Shown here in pieces: positions 37,917-46,041 of a DNA stretch of 64,000 nucleotides (positions are counted from its first letter, which is position 1; every line of letters begins with the position of its first letter). This DNA comes from Myxococcus xanthus. GTDB taxonomy: Bacteria; Myxococcota; Myxococcia; Myxococcales; Myxococcaceae. The notes below the pieces were generated by a model. It ran no database searches. It worked only from the letters and a program-made list of their open reading frames with translations, and had not been told where the DNA came from. Where the stretch lies: positions 2,297,001-2,361,000 of the forward strand of contig NZ_CP017174.1 in assembly GCF_006402735.1 (NCBI RefSeq), written 5' to 3'. Made by a program: the position numbers and the translations under genes.

Positions 37917-38912
37917 TTGCTCGTCCTAGGACTGGAAACCTCGTGTGATGAGACTGCCGCCGCCGTCGTGGAGGACGGCCGCCGCGCGTTGTCGGATGTC
38001 GTCTCCACGCAGGTGGACATCCACCGGCGGTGGGGTGGGGTGGTGCCGGAGCTGGCCAGCCGCAACCACATCGTCCAGGTGCTGCCCGTCGTCCACGAAG
38101 CGCTGACGCGGGCGAACAAGACGCTCGACGACGTGGACCTCATCGCCGTCACGTCCGGCCCCGGCCTCATCGGCGCGCTGCTGGTGGGCGTGCAGGTGGC
38201 CAAGGGCCTGAGCCTGGCGACGGGCAAGCCCTTTGTGGGCGCCAACCACCTGGAGGGCCACCTGCTGGCCATCCGGCTGCTGGAGGTGGCGCCGGAGCCG
38301 CCGTTCCTCGGGCTCGTCGTCTCCGGCGGGCACACCAGCCTCTACGAGGTGCAGGCCTACGGGCAGTACCGGCTGGTGGGCAGCACACGCGACGACGCGG
38401 CCGGCGAGGCATTTGACAAGACCGCTCGCATCCTCGGCCTGCCATATCCGGGCGGGCAGCCCATCGATCAGCTGGCGCAGCAGGGGAATCCGGAGGCCAT
38501 CCGCTTCCCGCGCGCGCTGCCGGGCGACAACTTCGACGTGTCCTTCTCCGGGTTGAAGACGGCGGTGCTGCACCACGTGCAGAAGCACGGCGTGCCGCAG
38601 GGCCAGGCGCTGGCGGACCTGTGCGCGTCCTTCCAGGAGGCCGTGGCGGACGTGCTGTCGAAGAAGCTGGTGGCCGCCGCGCGCCGGTTGGGCCACAAGC
38701 AGCTGGTGCTGTGCGGCGGCGTCGCTGCGAACTCGCGGCTGCGGGCACTGTGTCAGGCGCGGGCCGAGGAGCGGGGGTTGAACATGTTCCTGCCCCCGGT
38801 GCGGCTGTGCACGGACAATGGCGCCATGATTGCGGTGGCAGGGTATGAGGCGTACCGCCGCGGCCTGCGCGGAGATTTCCGCCTCGCCGCCGACCCGGCC
38901 TGGCGCATGTAG
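37917..38912 (+). CDS. tsaD: tRNA N6-threonylcarbamoyladenosine transferase subunit TsaD
   Basis: A 331-residue ASKHA-fold enzyme that transfers the threonylcarbamoyl group to A37 of ANN-decoding tRNAs, working with TsaB, TsaC and TsaE. It starts LVLGLETSCDETAAAVV. The iron-binding HxxxH is His111 and His115 in NHLEGHLLA, the same numbers as in E. coli. SGGHTSLYEV, GEAFDKTARILGLPYPGG and TDNGAMIAVAG follow. The start appears to be TTG at 37917, since an in-frame stop lies just upstream and the family N-terminus begins here. rsmA follows by 14 bases. Confidence 0.96.
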   Translation: MLVLGLETSCDETAAAVVEDGRRALSDVVSTQVDIHRRWGGVVPELASRNHIVQVLPVVHEALTRANKTLDDVDLIAVTSGPGLIGALLVGVQVAKGLSLATGKPFVGANHLEGHLLAIRLLEVAPEPPFLGLVVSGGHTSLYEVQAYGQYRLVGSTRDDAAGEAFDKTARILGLPYPGGQPIDQLAQQGNPEAIRFPRALPGDNFDVSFSGLKTAVLHHVQKHGVPQGQALADLCASFQEAVADVLSKKLVAAARRLGHKQLVLCGGVAANSRLRALCQARAEERGLNMFLPPVRLCTDNGAMIAVAGYEAYRRGLRGDFRLAADPAWRM

Positions 38913-38926
38913 AGGGGAGCAGACGG

Positions 38927-39778
38927 GTGGAATCGCCAAGAGACATCCTCAAGCGGCATGGCCTGCGCGCCAAGTACAGCTGGGGACAGAACTTCCTCGG
39001 AGACGAGGACGCGCTGGAGGCCATCGCCGACGCGCTGAACCTGCGCGCCGATGAGCCGGTGGTGGAGCTGGGCCCGGGCCTGGGCCACCTCACGCGCTTC
39101 CTGGCCGCCACCGGGGCCCGCGTCACCGCCGTGGAGCGGGACCGGGACATGGTGATGGTGCTGGAGAAGGAGGCCATCCCCGGCGTGCGCGTGGTGTCTG
39201 GCAATGCGGCCACGGTGGACTTCGCGCAGGTGGCCAATGCGCCCGACGTCGCGGTGGCGGGAAACCTCCCGTACCACCTCACCAGCCCCATTCTCTTCCG
39301 AGTGCTGGAGCAGCGGGCCCATGTCTCGCGCGCCGTCTTCACGCTCCAGAAGGAAGTCGTGGTGCGGCTCGCCGCGGAGCCCGGCAACCGTGACTACGGG
39401 CTGCTGACGGTGCTGCTGGGCATGCACTACGACGCGGACAACGTCCTCACCCTGGAGGCCTGGCGCTTCCATCCGCCCCCGAAGGTGGACTCCGCGGTGC
39501 TGCGGCTCACCCGCCGCAAGTCGCCGCGCGCGCCCATCATCGACGAGGCCCGCTTCACCCGCGTGGTGAAGGCGTCCTTCGCGCACCGGCGCAAGACGCT
39601 CATCAACTCCATCAAGTCGGACCCGACGCTCGGGACGACGGAGACGCTCATCGCCGCCCTGGAGGCCGCGGGCGTGGATCCGCAGCGCCGCGCGGAGACG
39701 CTGGCTCCCGAGGAGTTCGCCGCCATCGAGCGCGCGCTTGGCCCCGTGAAGGAGGCCCCGCCTACGCCCGCGGAGTAG
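38927..39778 (+). CDS. rsmA: 16S rRNA (A1518/A1519-N6)-dimethyltransferase RsmA
   Basis: A 283-residue KsgA/RsmA enzyme that dimethylates two adjacent adenines in helix 45 of 16S rRNA, a late ribosome assembly step. The GTG at 38927 has AGAGGGG nine bases upstream. Motifs: KYSWGQNFLGDEDAL, VELGPGLGHLT (cofactor loop), VERDRDM and the catalytic NLPYHLTSPIL, then FHPPPKVDSAVLRL. Length is usual. It is probably co-transcribed with tsaD. Confidence 0.96.
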   Translation: MESPRDILKRHGLRAKYSWGQNFLGDEDALEAIADALNLRADEPVVELGPGLGHLTRFLAATGARVTAVERDRDMVMVLEKEAIPGVRVVSGNAATVDFAQVANAPDVAVAGNLPYHLTSPILFRVLEQRAHVSRAVFTLQKEVVVRLAAEPGNRDYGLLTVLLGMHYDADNVLTLEAWRFHPPPKVDSAVLRLTRRKSPRAPIIDEARFTRVVKASFAHRRKTLINSIKSDPTLGTTETLIAALEAAGVDPQRRAETLAPEEFAAIERALGPVKEAPPTPAE

Positions 39779-39785
39779 GGCGCAG

Positions 39786-40064
39786 CTAGCGTCCGCGCAT
39801 GCCCAGCGCCTGGAGCAGGCCGCCCTGCTGCTCCAGGTAGGCGAAGAACTCGGCTTCGGGGATGCGCATCCGGGCGAGCACGCCGCGGAGGATGTCCTCC
39901 ACGGTGCCGTCCTGTCGGCGCTTCAGCTCCATGGCCGTCTTGAGCAGCACCACGCCGTAGAGCGGATCCGGCTCCACGGGAGGTGTGGGCGCTCGCTGGG
40001 TGGGCGTGCTCTGGCGGGCCTCTTCCAGCCGCACCACTGTTTTCGCCCTGTGTCTGCCGCTCAT
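39786..40064 (-). CDS. Small hypothetical protein
   Basis: A 92-residue soluble protein with a basic, disordered N-terminus (SGRHRAKTVVRLEEARQ), a Pro/Thr segment and a helical C-terminal half (LYGVVLLKTAMELKRRQDGTVEDILRGVLARMRIPEAEFFAYLEQ). No known motif. ATG at 40064 is used; GTG at 40088 is possible. It converges on rsmA. The even hydrophobic pattern of the helical half suggests a real small gene, but evidence is modest. Confidence 0.6.
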   Translation of the reverse strand: MSGRHRAKTVVRLEEARQSTPTQRAPTPPVEPDPLYGVVLLKTAMELKRRQDGTVEDILRGVLARMRIPEAEFFAYLEQQGGLLQALGMRGR

Positions 40065-40274
40065 GTCCGGAGACCACCCCGCGCACACGCCAAGAAGTCG
40101 CGCGGACCGTAGGGGATGCGTCTCGGAGCGTCAAGGGACGCGGGCCGCCGTGGAAAATTGCCGGATTCCAGCGGCCGTGTTGTGTTATCCGCCCGCGTGC
40201 GTGGCCGCGCCTTCGCGCGATGTCTCGCGCGCGCGGTCTCAAAGCGCATTCCGCGGGCGGGAGGCCTCGGGCGG

Positions 40275-40919
40275 ATGGACTACCGGTATATCGTGGTGGA
40301 AGGGCCCATTGGCGTGGGCAAGACGAGCCTCTCCAACATCCTCGCGGAGCGTCTGGCGGGGCGGCGCATCCTCGAAGTCGTGGAGGAGAACCCCTTCCTT
40401 TCCAGCTTCTACACGGACCGGCAGAAGTTCGCGTTCCAGACGCAGATCTTCTTCCTGCTGTCGCGCTTCCGGCAGCAGCAGGAGCTGTTCCAGCAGGACC
40501 TCTTCAGCTCGATGACGGTCAGCGACTACCTGTTCGCCAAGGACCGCATCTTCGCGCACCTCAATCTGGACGCGCACGAGCTGGCCCTCTACGAGCGCGT
40601 CTTCGAGGCGCTCGGGCCCCGCGTGGCCAAGCCGGACCTGGTCATCTATCTCCAGGCCCGACTGGACGTGCTCCTGCACCGCATCAAGAAGCGCGGCCGG
40701 GAGTTCGAGCGCAAGTTCGACCCCACGTACCTGGAGGGGCTCGTCCACTCCTACAACAACTTCTTCTTCCACTACACGGACACGCCGCTCCTCGTCGTGG
40801 ATACCTCGGACATCGACTTCGTGAATGTCGAGGCAGACAGGGAAGACCTGCTTGCCACCATCCGGAAAGCGAAGCCGGGGACGCAGCATTACGTTCCGAA
40901 GGCTTCCCGCCGGGGCTGA
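40275..40919 (+). CDS. Deoxynucleoside kinase family protein
   Basis: A 214-residue P-loop kinase of the dNK/dGK/dAK family that phosphorylates deoxynucleosides in salvage. The ATG at 40275 gives a start just before the strand YIVVEGPIGVGKTSLSN (Walker A at about residues 10-17). Typical family pieces follow: VEENPFLSSFYTD, the FQTQIFFLLSRFRQQ helix, the KDRIFAHLNL segment, PDLVIYLQARLDVLLHRIKKRGREFE (lid) and VVDTSDIDF. Base specificity cannot be read. A terminator lies 31 bases downstream. Confidence 0.9.
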   Translation: MDYRYIVVEGPIGVGKTSLSNILAERLAGRRILEVVEENPFLSSFYTDRQKFAFQTQIFFLLSRFRQQQELFQQDLFSSMTVSDYLFAKDRIFAHLNLDAHELALYERVFEALGPRVAKPDLVIYLQARLDVLLHRIKKRGREFERKFDPTYLEGLVHSYNNFFFHYTDTPLLVVDTSDIDFVNVEADREDLLATIRKAKPGTQHYVPKASRRG

Positions 40920-40950
40920 AAGTCAGGCTCCTGGTGGGACGTCCGCCTTC

Positions 40951-40979
40951 AATGCCCCCACGGCAGGCGCGGGGGCGTT
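40951..40979 (+). terminator. Terminator after the deoxynucleoside kinase gene
   Basis: A 12-pair stem with one mismatch (40951-40962 with 40968-40979) and a 5-base loop. No T run, but the stem is strong and correctly placed. Confidence 0.6.
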
Positions 40980-41071
40980 AGAGTGCGGTGGCGGGCCCAG
41001 GGCTCCCGGCGATCCCCTGAGGGGACGGCGAGGCGCGAATGGACCCGTCAGGCCGTTCAACCCGTAGCCAT

Positions 41072-41080
41072 AGGAGGTGA
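41072..41080 (+). promoter_or_regulatory. Full-length Shine-Dalgarno sequence of panB
   Basis: AGGAGGTGA, a complete match to the 16S rRNA 3' end, lies four bases before GTG at 41084 and settles that non-ATG start. It is the strongest ribosome binding site in the window and suggests high expression of panB. Confidence 0.8.
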
Positions 41081-41083
41081 ACC

Positions 41084-42001
41084 GTGAAGGACAAGGTCAC
41101 CATCCACACACTGAAGCGCTTCAAGCAGATCGGTCAGAAGATCTGCATGGTCACCGCTTACGACGCCACGTTCGCCCACATCCTCGAAGAGGCAGGCGCG
41201 GACGTACTGCTGATAGGCGACTCGCTAGGCATGGTCATCCAGGGGCATGACTCCACGCTGCCGGTGACGATGGACCAGATGGTCTACCACACGGCCGCCG
41301 TGGCCCGTGGCGCGCGCCGGGCGCACGTCGTGGCCGACCTGCCCTTCATGAGCTACCAGGTGTCGAACCAGGAAGCGGTCCGCAACGCGGGCCGGCTGGT
41401 GGCGGAAGGCGGCGCGGGCAGCATCAAGATGGAGGGCGGCGCCGAGTTCGCGGACACGGTGCGGGCCATCGTCCGCGCGAGCATCCCCGTCATGGGACAC
41501 CTGGGGCTGACGCCGCAGTCCGTCCACAAGATGGGCGGCTATGTCGTCCAGGGCCGTGGCGATGACCAGGCGCGGCAGATTCTGGACGATGCGCTGGCGC
41601 TGGAGCAGGCCGGGGCCTACGCGCTGGTGCTGGAAGGCGTGCCCATGGACCTGGCGCGCACCGTGACGCAGCGCCTGTCCATCCCCACCATCGGCATTGG
41701 CGCCGGCGTGGACTGTGATGGCCAGGTTCTCGTCTGCTACGACCTGCTGGGCATGAACCCGGACTTCAAGCCGAAGTTCGTGAAGCGCTACGCCAACCTC
41801 CACGGCTCGATTACGGATGCCGCGGGCACGTACTTCGCGGAGGTCCGCAAGGGCGCGTTCCCGGACGAGGAGCACTCCTTCAAGGCGAACAAGAACATCC
41901 GGCTGGCGACGGGGGCTCCGGCTCCGGCGGCCCGGGTGGAGCCATCCGCGCCCACCGAGGATGGCGAGAAGATGGGCCCCGTCTACGGGAGACCCGCCTA
42001 G
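41084..42001 (+). CDS. panB: 3-methyl-2-oxobutanoate hydroxymethyltransferase PanB
   Basis: A 305-residue enzyme that makes ketopantoate from 2-oxoisovalerate and methylene-tetrahydrofolate, the first pantothenate step. Motifs: [64 protein letters not shown] and [16 protein letters not shown]. The TIM-barrel core is complete; a 35-residue Ala/Pro-rich C-terminal tail is extra. panC follows with a two-base gap. Confidence 0.97.
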   Translation: MKDKVTIHTLKRFKQIGQKICMVTAYDATFAHILEEAGADVLLIGDSLGMVIQGHDSTLPVTMDQMVYHTAAVARGARRAHVVADLPFMSYQVSNQEAVRNAGRLVAEGGAGSIKMEGGAEFADTVRAIVRASIPVMGHLGLTPQSVHKMGGYVVQGRGDDQARQILDDALALEQAGAYALVLEGVPMDLARTVTQRLSIPTIGIGAGVDCDGQVLVCYDLLGMNPDFKPKFVKRYANLHGSITDAAGTYFAEVRKGAFPDEEHSFKANKNIRLATGAPAPAARVEPSAPTEDGEKMGPVYGRPA

Positions 42002-42003
42002 TC

Positions 42004-42882
42004 ATGGCTCCCGCCGTCCTGAAAACCGTTGAGGACGTGAAGGACTGGACGGCGGGGCTGCGCCGGGAGGGGCACCGGCTCGCGCTGGTGCCCACCATGG
42101 GCTTCCTGCACGAGGGTCACCTCTCGCTCATTCGCGAGGGGCGGCGCCGCGCGGACGTGGTGGCCGTGTCCATCTTCGTGAACCCCACGCAGTTCGGGCC
42201 GCGGGAGGACTTGTCCCGCTACCCCCGGGACTACGAGGGTGACGTCGCCAAGTGCATCAGCGCGGGCGCGCAGGCCATCTTCGCGCCCGCGGGCCCGGAG
42301 GTGATGTACCCGCAGGGCTACCAGACGTACGTGGAGGTGACGGACGTCAGCCAGGGCCTGTGCGGGGCCCGGCGTCCGGGGCACTTCCGCGGGGTGGCCA
42401 CCGTCGTCACGAAGCTGCTGACGCTGTTCCGCCCGGAGGTGGCGCTCTTCGGGGAGAAGGACTACCAGCAGCTCCAGGTCATCCGGGCACTCAACCAGGA
42501 CCTGCACCTGGGCGCGGACATCGTCGGCATGCCGACGGTGCGTGAGCCGGACGGCCTGGCGATGAGCAGCCGCAATGCCTACCTATCCCCCGAGGAGCGG
42601 CAGCGGGCGCTGGCCCTGTCCCGGGGGCTCAAGGCCGCCCAGGCGCTGCTGCGCGAGGGCACGCGGGAGTCGGAGCCCCTGGTGGCGGCCGTCCGGCGCG
42701 AATTGGAAGCGGCGGGGCTCCGGGAAGACTACGTGGAACTGGTGGATGCGGAGCGGTTGACGCCGCTGGCTTCGGTGGCGCCCGGGCAGCCTGCCCGGTT
42801 GCTCGTCGCGGCCTTCAGTGGCACGACGCGCCTCATCGACAACATGCAGTTGGGTGGTGAGGAGAACGCGGGACGCGTATGA
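42004..42882 (+). CDS. panC: Pantothenate synthetase PanC
   Basis: A 292-residue ligase joining pantoate and beta-alanine with ATP. Signatures: LVPTMGFLHEGHLSLI (HIGH-like nucleotide site), VSIFVNPTQFGPREDLSRYPR, GARRPGHFRGVATVVTKL, FGEKDYQQLQVIR and the KMSKS-like DGLAMSSRN. Length is standard. Its last codons overlap smpB by four bases, so pantothenate genes and the trans-translation gene share one transcript. Confidence 0.97.
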   Translation: MAPAVLKTVEDVKDWTAGLRREGHRLALVPTMGFLHEGHLSLIREGRRRADVVAVSIFVNPTQFGPREDLSRYPRDYEGDVAKCISAGAQAIFAPAGPEVMYPQGYQTYVEVTDVSQGLCGARRPGHFRGVATVVTKLLTLFRPEVALFGEKDYQQLQVIRALNQDLHLGADIVGMPTVREPDGLAMSSRNAYLSPEERQRALALSRGLKAAQALLREGTRESEPLVAAVRRELEAAGLREDYVELVDAERLTPLASVAPGQPARLLVAAFSGTTRLIDNMQLGGEENAGRV

Positions 42883-43367
42883 CATCCGGAGGGAAGTCAA
42901 AGGGAGTGGGCAGCGAGCCCGGCGTGAGAGTCATCGCGGAAAACCGTCGTGCGCGTTTCGACTACACGGTCGACGAAAAGCTGGAGGCCGGGCTGTCGCT
43001 CACGGGAAGCGAGGTGAAGTCTCTGCGAGACGGAATCGCCAATCTGTCGGACGCCTACGCGCTCCCCAAGGGGGACGAGCTCTTCCTGCTCAACGCGAAC
43101 ATCGGCTCCTACAAGGCGGCGAGCGTCTTCGACCACCTTCCCACTCGGGGGCGCAAGTTGTTGATGCACCGAGGAGAAATCGACCGTTGGACGGCGAAGG
43201 TGCGTGAGCGGGGCTATTCGATCATCCCGCTTGTGCTGTACTTCAGGAAAGGCCGTGCCAAGGTGGAGCTGGGGCTCTGCCGGGGCAAGACGCACGAGGA
43301 CCGGCGCCACGACATCAAGGAGCGGGAGACGAAGCGGGAGATGGACCGGGCGATGCGCCGACGTTGA
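42879..43367 (+). CDS. smpB: SsrA-binding protein SmpB
   Basis: A 162-residue RNA-binding protein that brings tmRNA to stalled ribosomes. Its ATG overlaps the panC stop. The core reads VIAENRRARFDYTVDEKLEAGLSLTGSEVKSLRDGIANLSDAYA and ends with LCRGKTHEDRRHDIKERE, followed by the basic tail that enters the empty decoding channel. A 17-residue extra N-terminus is Gly/Lys-rich. The gene for tmRNA is not in the window. An SspB-type ClpXP adaptor is encoded 33 bases downstream. Confidence 0.97.
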   Translation: MTSGGKSKGVGSEPGVRVIAENRRARFDYTVDEKLEAGLSLTGSEVKSLRDGIANLSDAYALPKGDELFLLNANIGSYKAASVFDHLPTRGRKLLMHRGEIDRWTAKVRERGYSIIPLVLYFRKGRAKVELGLCRGKTHEDRRHDIKERETKREMDRAMRRR

Positions 43368-43400
43368 GAGGGGCGCCCGAAGTTCTTTCGCCGTACACCG

Positions 43401-43922
43401 ATGGACGACAAGAAGGTTCTCGACAAGAAGGAGCGGCTGCTGGCCGCGCTCGACCAGGGCATGGTGATGATTCACCTGGACGCGCGCCGTCCGGGCGTGC
43501 TCGTCCCAGCCTCCGTCAAGACGGAGGCGCACCTGCGCCTCAATCTCTCGTACCGGTTCGACCCACCGGACCTCACGGTGGGCGAGTGGGGCGTGCGCTC
43601 CACGCTGAGCTTCTCTGGCTCGCGCTTCACCATCGCGGTGCCGTGGTCGGCGTTGTTCGCCATCGCCAGCCACGTGACGAAGGAGTTCTGGATGTACCCG
43701 GAGGACATGCCGCCGGAGTTGCTCCAGCAGACGGCTGCGTCACGTCCGGCGCAGCCCCTGCCCGTGGCACCCGTGCCGGTGGCAGCGGAGCGCCCGCGCA
43801 CCTTCCTCCGGGAAGTGCAGGGCGAGCGGCGCGATGATCCGCCCGCCGACGTTCCGCCCACGGACGGACCCCCGGACGAGCCACCTCCGCCGCGTCGTGG
43901 TCATCTCCGCCTGGTGAAATGA
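43401..43922 (+). CDS. sspB: SspB-family ClpXP adaptor
   Basis: A 173-residue protein of the SspB family. The ssrA-binding domain occupies residues 5-110: KERLLAALDQGMVMIHLDARRPGVLVPASV, LRLNLSYRFDPPDL, LSFSGSRFTIAVPWSALFAI and the WMYPEDMP segment. A flexible Pro-rich linker leads to a C-terminal RGHLRLVK, matching the ClpX-binding tail of E. coli SspB (LRVVK type). Such adaptors tether ssrA-tagged proteins to ClpXP. Position directly after smpB fits the same pathway. No clear Shine-Dalgarno precedes the ATG. Confidence 0.9.
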   Translation: MDDKKVLDKKERLLAALDQGMVMIHLDARRPGVLVPASVKTEAHLRLNLSYRFDPPDLTVGEWGVRSTLSFSGSRFTIAVPWSALFAIASHVTKEFWMYPEDMPPELLQQTAASRPAQPLPVAPVPVAAERPRTFLREVQGERRDDPPADVPPTDGPPDEPPPPRRGHLRLVK

Positions 43923-43929
43923 GGCGCGC

Positions 43930-45639
43930 TCAGCGCTTCAGCTTCGCCTCGATGTGGGCGGCCTCGCCGCCGGAGAACGTCCCCTTCCACGTGCGGTGGC
44001 CTTTGAGCCGGACCTGGATGGGGACGCGTCCTGCTGGATGGCGGTTCTCGAGCAGCAGCGGCGTTGTCCCCAGCTCCGCGTCCCGGACCCAGACGGTGGC
44101 TCCGGGCGGGTCGCTGTCGACGCGCAGCATCGGGGCGGACAGGCGAAGCCCCGTCGCTGACATCACCCGGATGAGCAGGGTGGAGCGCTGGGGCCACAGC
44201 CAGATGCCGGTGCCCACCAGCAGCGCCAGGAGCAGCAGCCCCAGTGCCCGTTTCAGGCGCGAACGCCGGAGGAGGGCCGCCTCATCGGGCCAGTCGCTCT
44301 CGGGTGAAGGTGGGCGCTCCGCCAGCTCCAGTGCATCGGCGTCGGTCTGGAGCACGCTCTTCGCGCCCGGCGTGACGTGTGTCTGGGGGACACTCTCCGC
44401 GAGCGTCTGATGCGCGGTGAGCTCGAGGCCCGCGGATGGAGAGAAGGCGCCCGGAGCGGTGGGCGTGCGAGGCGTTGCCGCCGCGCCGTTCGAGGCATCC
44501 GGCCACATCGCGCAGTGTGAGCACCGCGCTTGGGGCGAGGAGAGCACGTGGTTGCATCGAGGGCAGCGATGCACCATCCGCCCACTGACGCTGAGCGCCG
44601 CGCCGCCTGGCATGGAGAGCGGCTCTTCTTCCGGCGCAGCGGCCTCGGCGGGCGACGCCGCATGCACGGCCATCGCCGGCGCCCCCCCGTCAACCTGTGC
44701 CCGCGTCACGGGGCGCCCGGAAGCCGCTGCCTGTTCACTCAGGGACGGCGGCAATCCCAGCCCGCGAAGGAACGCGGCCAGCGTCTGCGACGTCGCGGGC
44801 TCGCCGACTTGGGCCAACCACCGGGCAAAACCTTCGGCCAGTGACTCCGGCGAGTGGAAGCGCTCCTGAGGCGCCCTCGCCAGCATGCGCATGACGGCGC
44901 CCGCCAGTGGCGCGGGAACGCCCTGCGGTGGCTCCACAGGCCGCGTCAGGATGGCGTAGGCCACCGCGCTCGCGTCCTTCTCGGTGTGGAACGGATGCCG
45001 CCCCGTGAGCAGCTCGTAGAACACGATGCCCAGGGAGAACTGGTCGCTCGCGGCGGTGGCGGGAGCGCCTTGCAGCACCTCGGGCGCGGTGTACGCCTCC
45101 TTCCCTCGGAAGACGCCGGGCTCGGTGTGCGCCGCGCCGGCCATTCGCGCGATGCCGAAGTCCGTCAGCTTCACCTCGCCCTCACGAGACACCAGCACAT
45201 TGGAGGGCGACACGTCGCGGTGGGCCACCATCACCGGCCGCCCGTCATGCACTTTCCGGTAGGCATGGCCGAGCCCCGCCAGGGCCTGATGGACGATGAA
45301 GGCGGCCAGGTGCGGAGGGAAGCGCACGCCCTGGCGCGCGGCCGAGCGCAGCAGCACGCCCAAATCCCACCCGTCCACCAGCTCCATCACCAGGAAGAGC
45401 CCTTCGGGGCCCTGGCCCACGTCGAAGACGGTGGCGATGTTCTGGTGTTGCAGCAGCGTGGCCAGCCGAGCCTCGGCCAGGAACATGCGCGCGATGTCCG
45501 GCTCGCGAGCCAGGTGGGGCAGCACCCGCTTGATGGCCACCGGCCTCTCGAATCCCTCCGCGCCGCGCGCGACGCCGAGGAAGAGCTCCGCCATGCCTCC
45601 AGAGGCCAGCGGGCGAACGAGCCGGTAGCGTTCGTTCAC
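43930..45639 (-). CDS. Membrane Ser/Thr protein kinase with zinc ribbon and PEGA domain
   Basis: A 569-residue Hanks-type kinase. The GTG at 45639 starts the protein just before the kinase domain (RYRLVRPLASGGMAELFLG). Catalytic Lys37 (VAIKRVL), HRD in VAHRDVSPSNVLV, DFG in KLTDFGIAR and APE in YTAPEVL are all present, so it should be active. After the kinase (about 270 residues) come a zinc ribbon near 356-376 (HRCPRC...RCSHC), one membrane helix near 466-481 and a C-terminal PEGA domain (VDSDPPGATVWVRDAELGTTPL) outside the membrane. The DUF971 gene lies seven bases upstream. It may sense an envelope ligand through PEGA. Confidence 0.93.
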   Translation of the reverse strand: MNERYRLVRPLASGGMAELFLGVARGAEGFERPVAIKRVLPHLAREPDIARMFLAEARLATLLQHQNIATVFDVGQGPEGLFLVMELVDGWDLGVLLRSAARQGVRFPPHLAAFIVHQALAGLGHAYRKVHDGRPVMVAHRDVSPSNVLVSREGEVKLTDFGIARMAGAAHTEPGVFRGKEAYTAPEVLQGAPATAASDQFSLGIVFYELLTGRHPFHTEKDASAVAYAILTRPVEPPQGVPAPLAGAVMRMLARAPQERFHSPESLAEGFARWLAQVGEPATSQTLAAFLRGLGLPPSLSEQAAASGRPVTRAQVDGGAPAMAVHAASPAEAAAPEEEPLSMPGGAALSVSGRMVHRCPRCNHVLSSPQARCSHCAMWPDASNGAAATPRTPTAPGAFSPSAGLELTAHQTLAESVPQTHVTPGAKSVLQTDADALELAERPPSPESDWPDEAALLRRSRLKRALGLLLLALLVGTGIWLWPQRSTLLIRVMSATGLRLSAPMLRVDSDPPGATVWVRDAELGTTPLLLENRHPAGRVPIQVRLKGHRTWKGTFSGGEAAHIEAKLKR

Positions 45640-45646
45640 AGGGCGC

Positions 45647-45985
45647 TCAGGCGGCGGGCTGGGTGATGTCGCGCAGCAGCTGCCAGGGGTAGATGCCGGT
45701 GGTGTGGCCGTCGCTAAAGCTGAAGGCCAGCGCGTAGTTTCCCACGGGCTGCACCTGCTTGATGCGCAAGTCGGCGGGGACCTTCGACGGGTCCAGCGTC
45801 CGCTTGTTCGTCCATTCATCCACGCACGCGGCGCAGGGGCACTGCTGGCGCAGCACCTGTGCGGTGGCGCTCGTCTTCGCCCCGTCGTCCCACGTCAGGT
45901 CCAGGCGCGCGCCATCCGAGGACAGCTGTGCGTCCGTCGCGGTGACGGCTTGGGGGGCGGGCTTGATGCGGTCCCAGAAGCTCAA
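45647..45985 (-). CDS. DUF971 (GBBH-like N-terminal domain) protein
   Basis: A 112-residue protein with the DUF971 core: a strand-rich domain including LDLTWDDGAKTSATAQVLRQQCPCAACVDEWT, where LRxxCPCAxCVDE is the diagnostic motif, and GNYALAFSFSDGHTTGIYPWQLLRDI at the end. In gamma-butyrobetaine hydroxylase this domain binds zinc; free-standing members are often linked to iron-sulfur assembly. Function here is unknown. It reads into the kinase gene. Confidence 0.9.
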   Translation of the reverse strand: MSFWDRIKPAPQAVTATDAQLSSDGARLDLTWDDGAKTSATAQVLRQQCPCAACVDEWTNKRTLDPSKVPADLRIKQVQPVGNYALAFSFSDGHTTGIYPWQLLRDITQPAA

Positions 45986-46041
45986 CGTTCCACCTTCCAG
46001 AGTCTCAACAGTCTAGCGCCCTCCCTACCATCCTTCGGCCG

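Noticed and set aside
40116-40274. Possible 53-residue N-terminal extension of the deoxynucleoside kinase
   Set aside because: Family members start just before the P-loop strand; the extra part is Arg/Ala-rich and looks non-coding.
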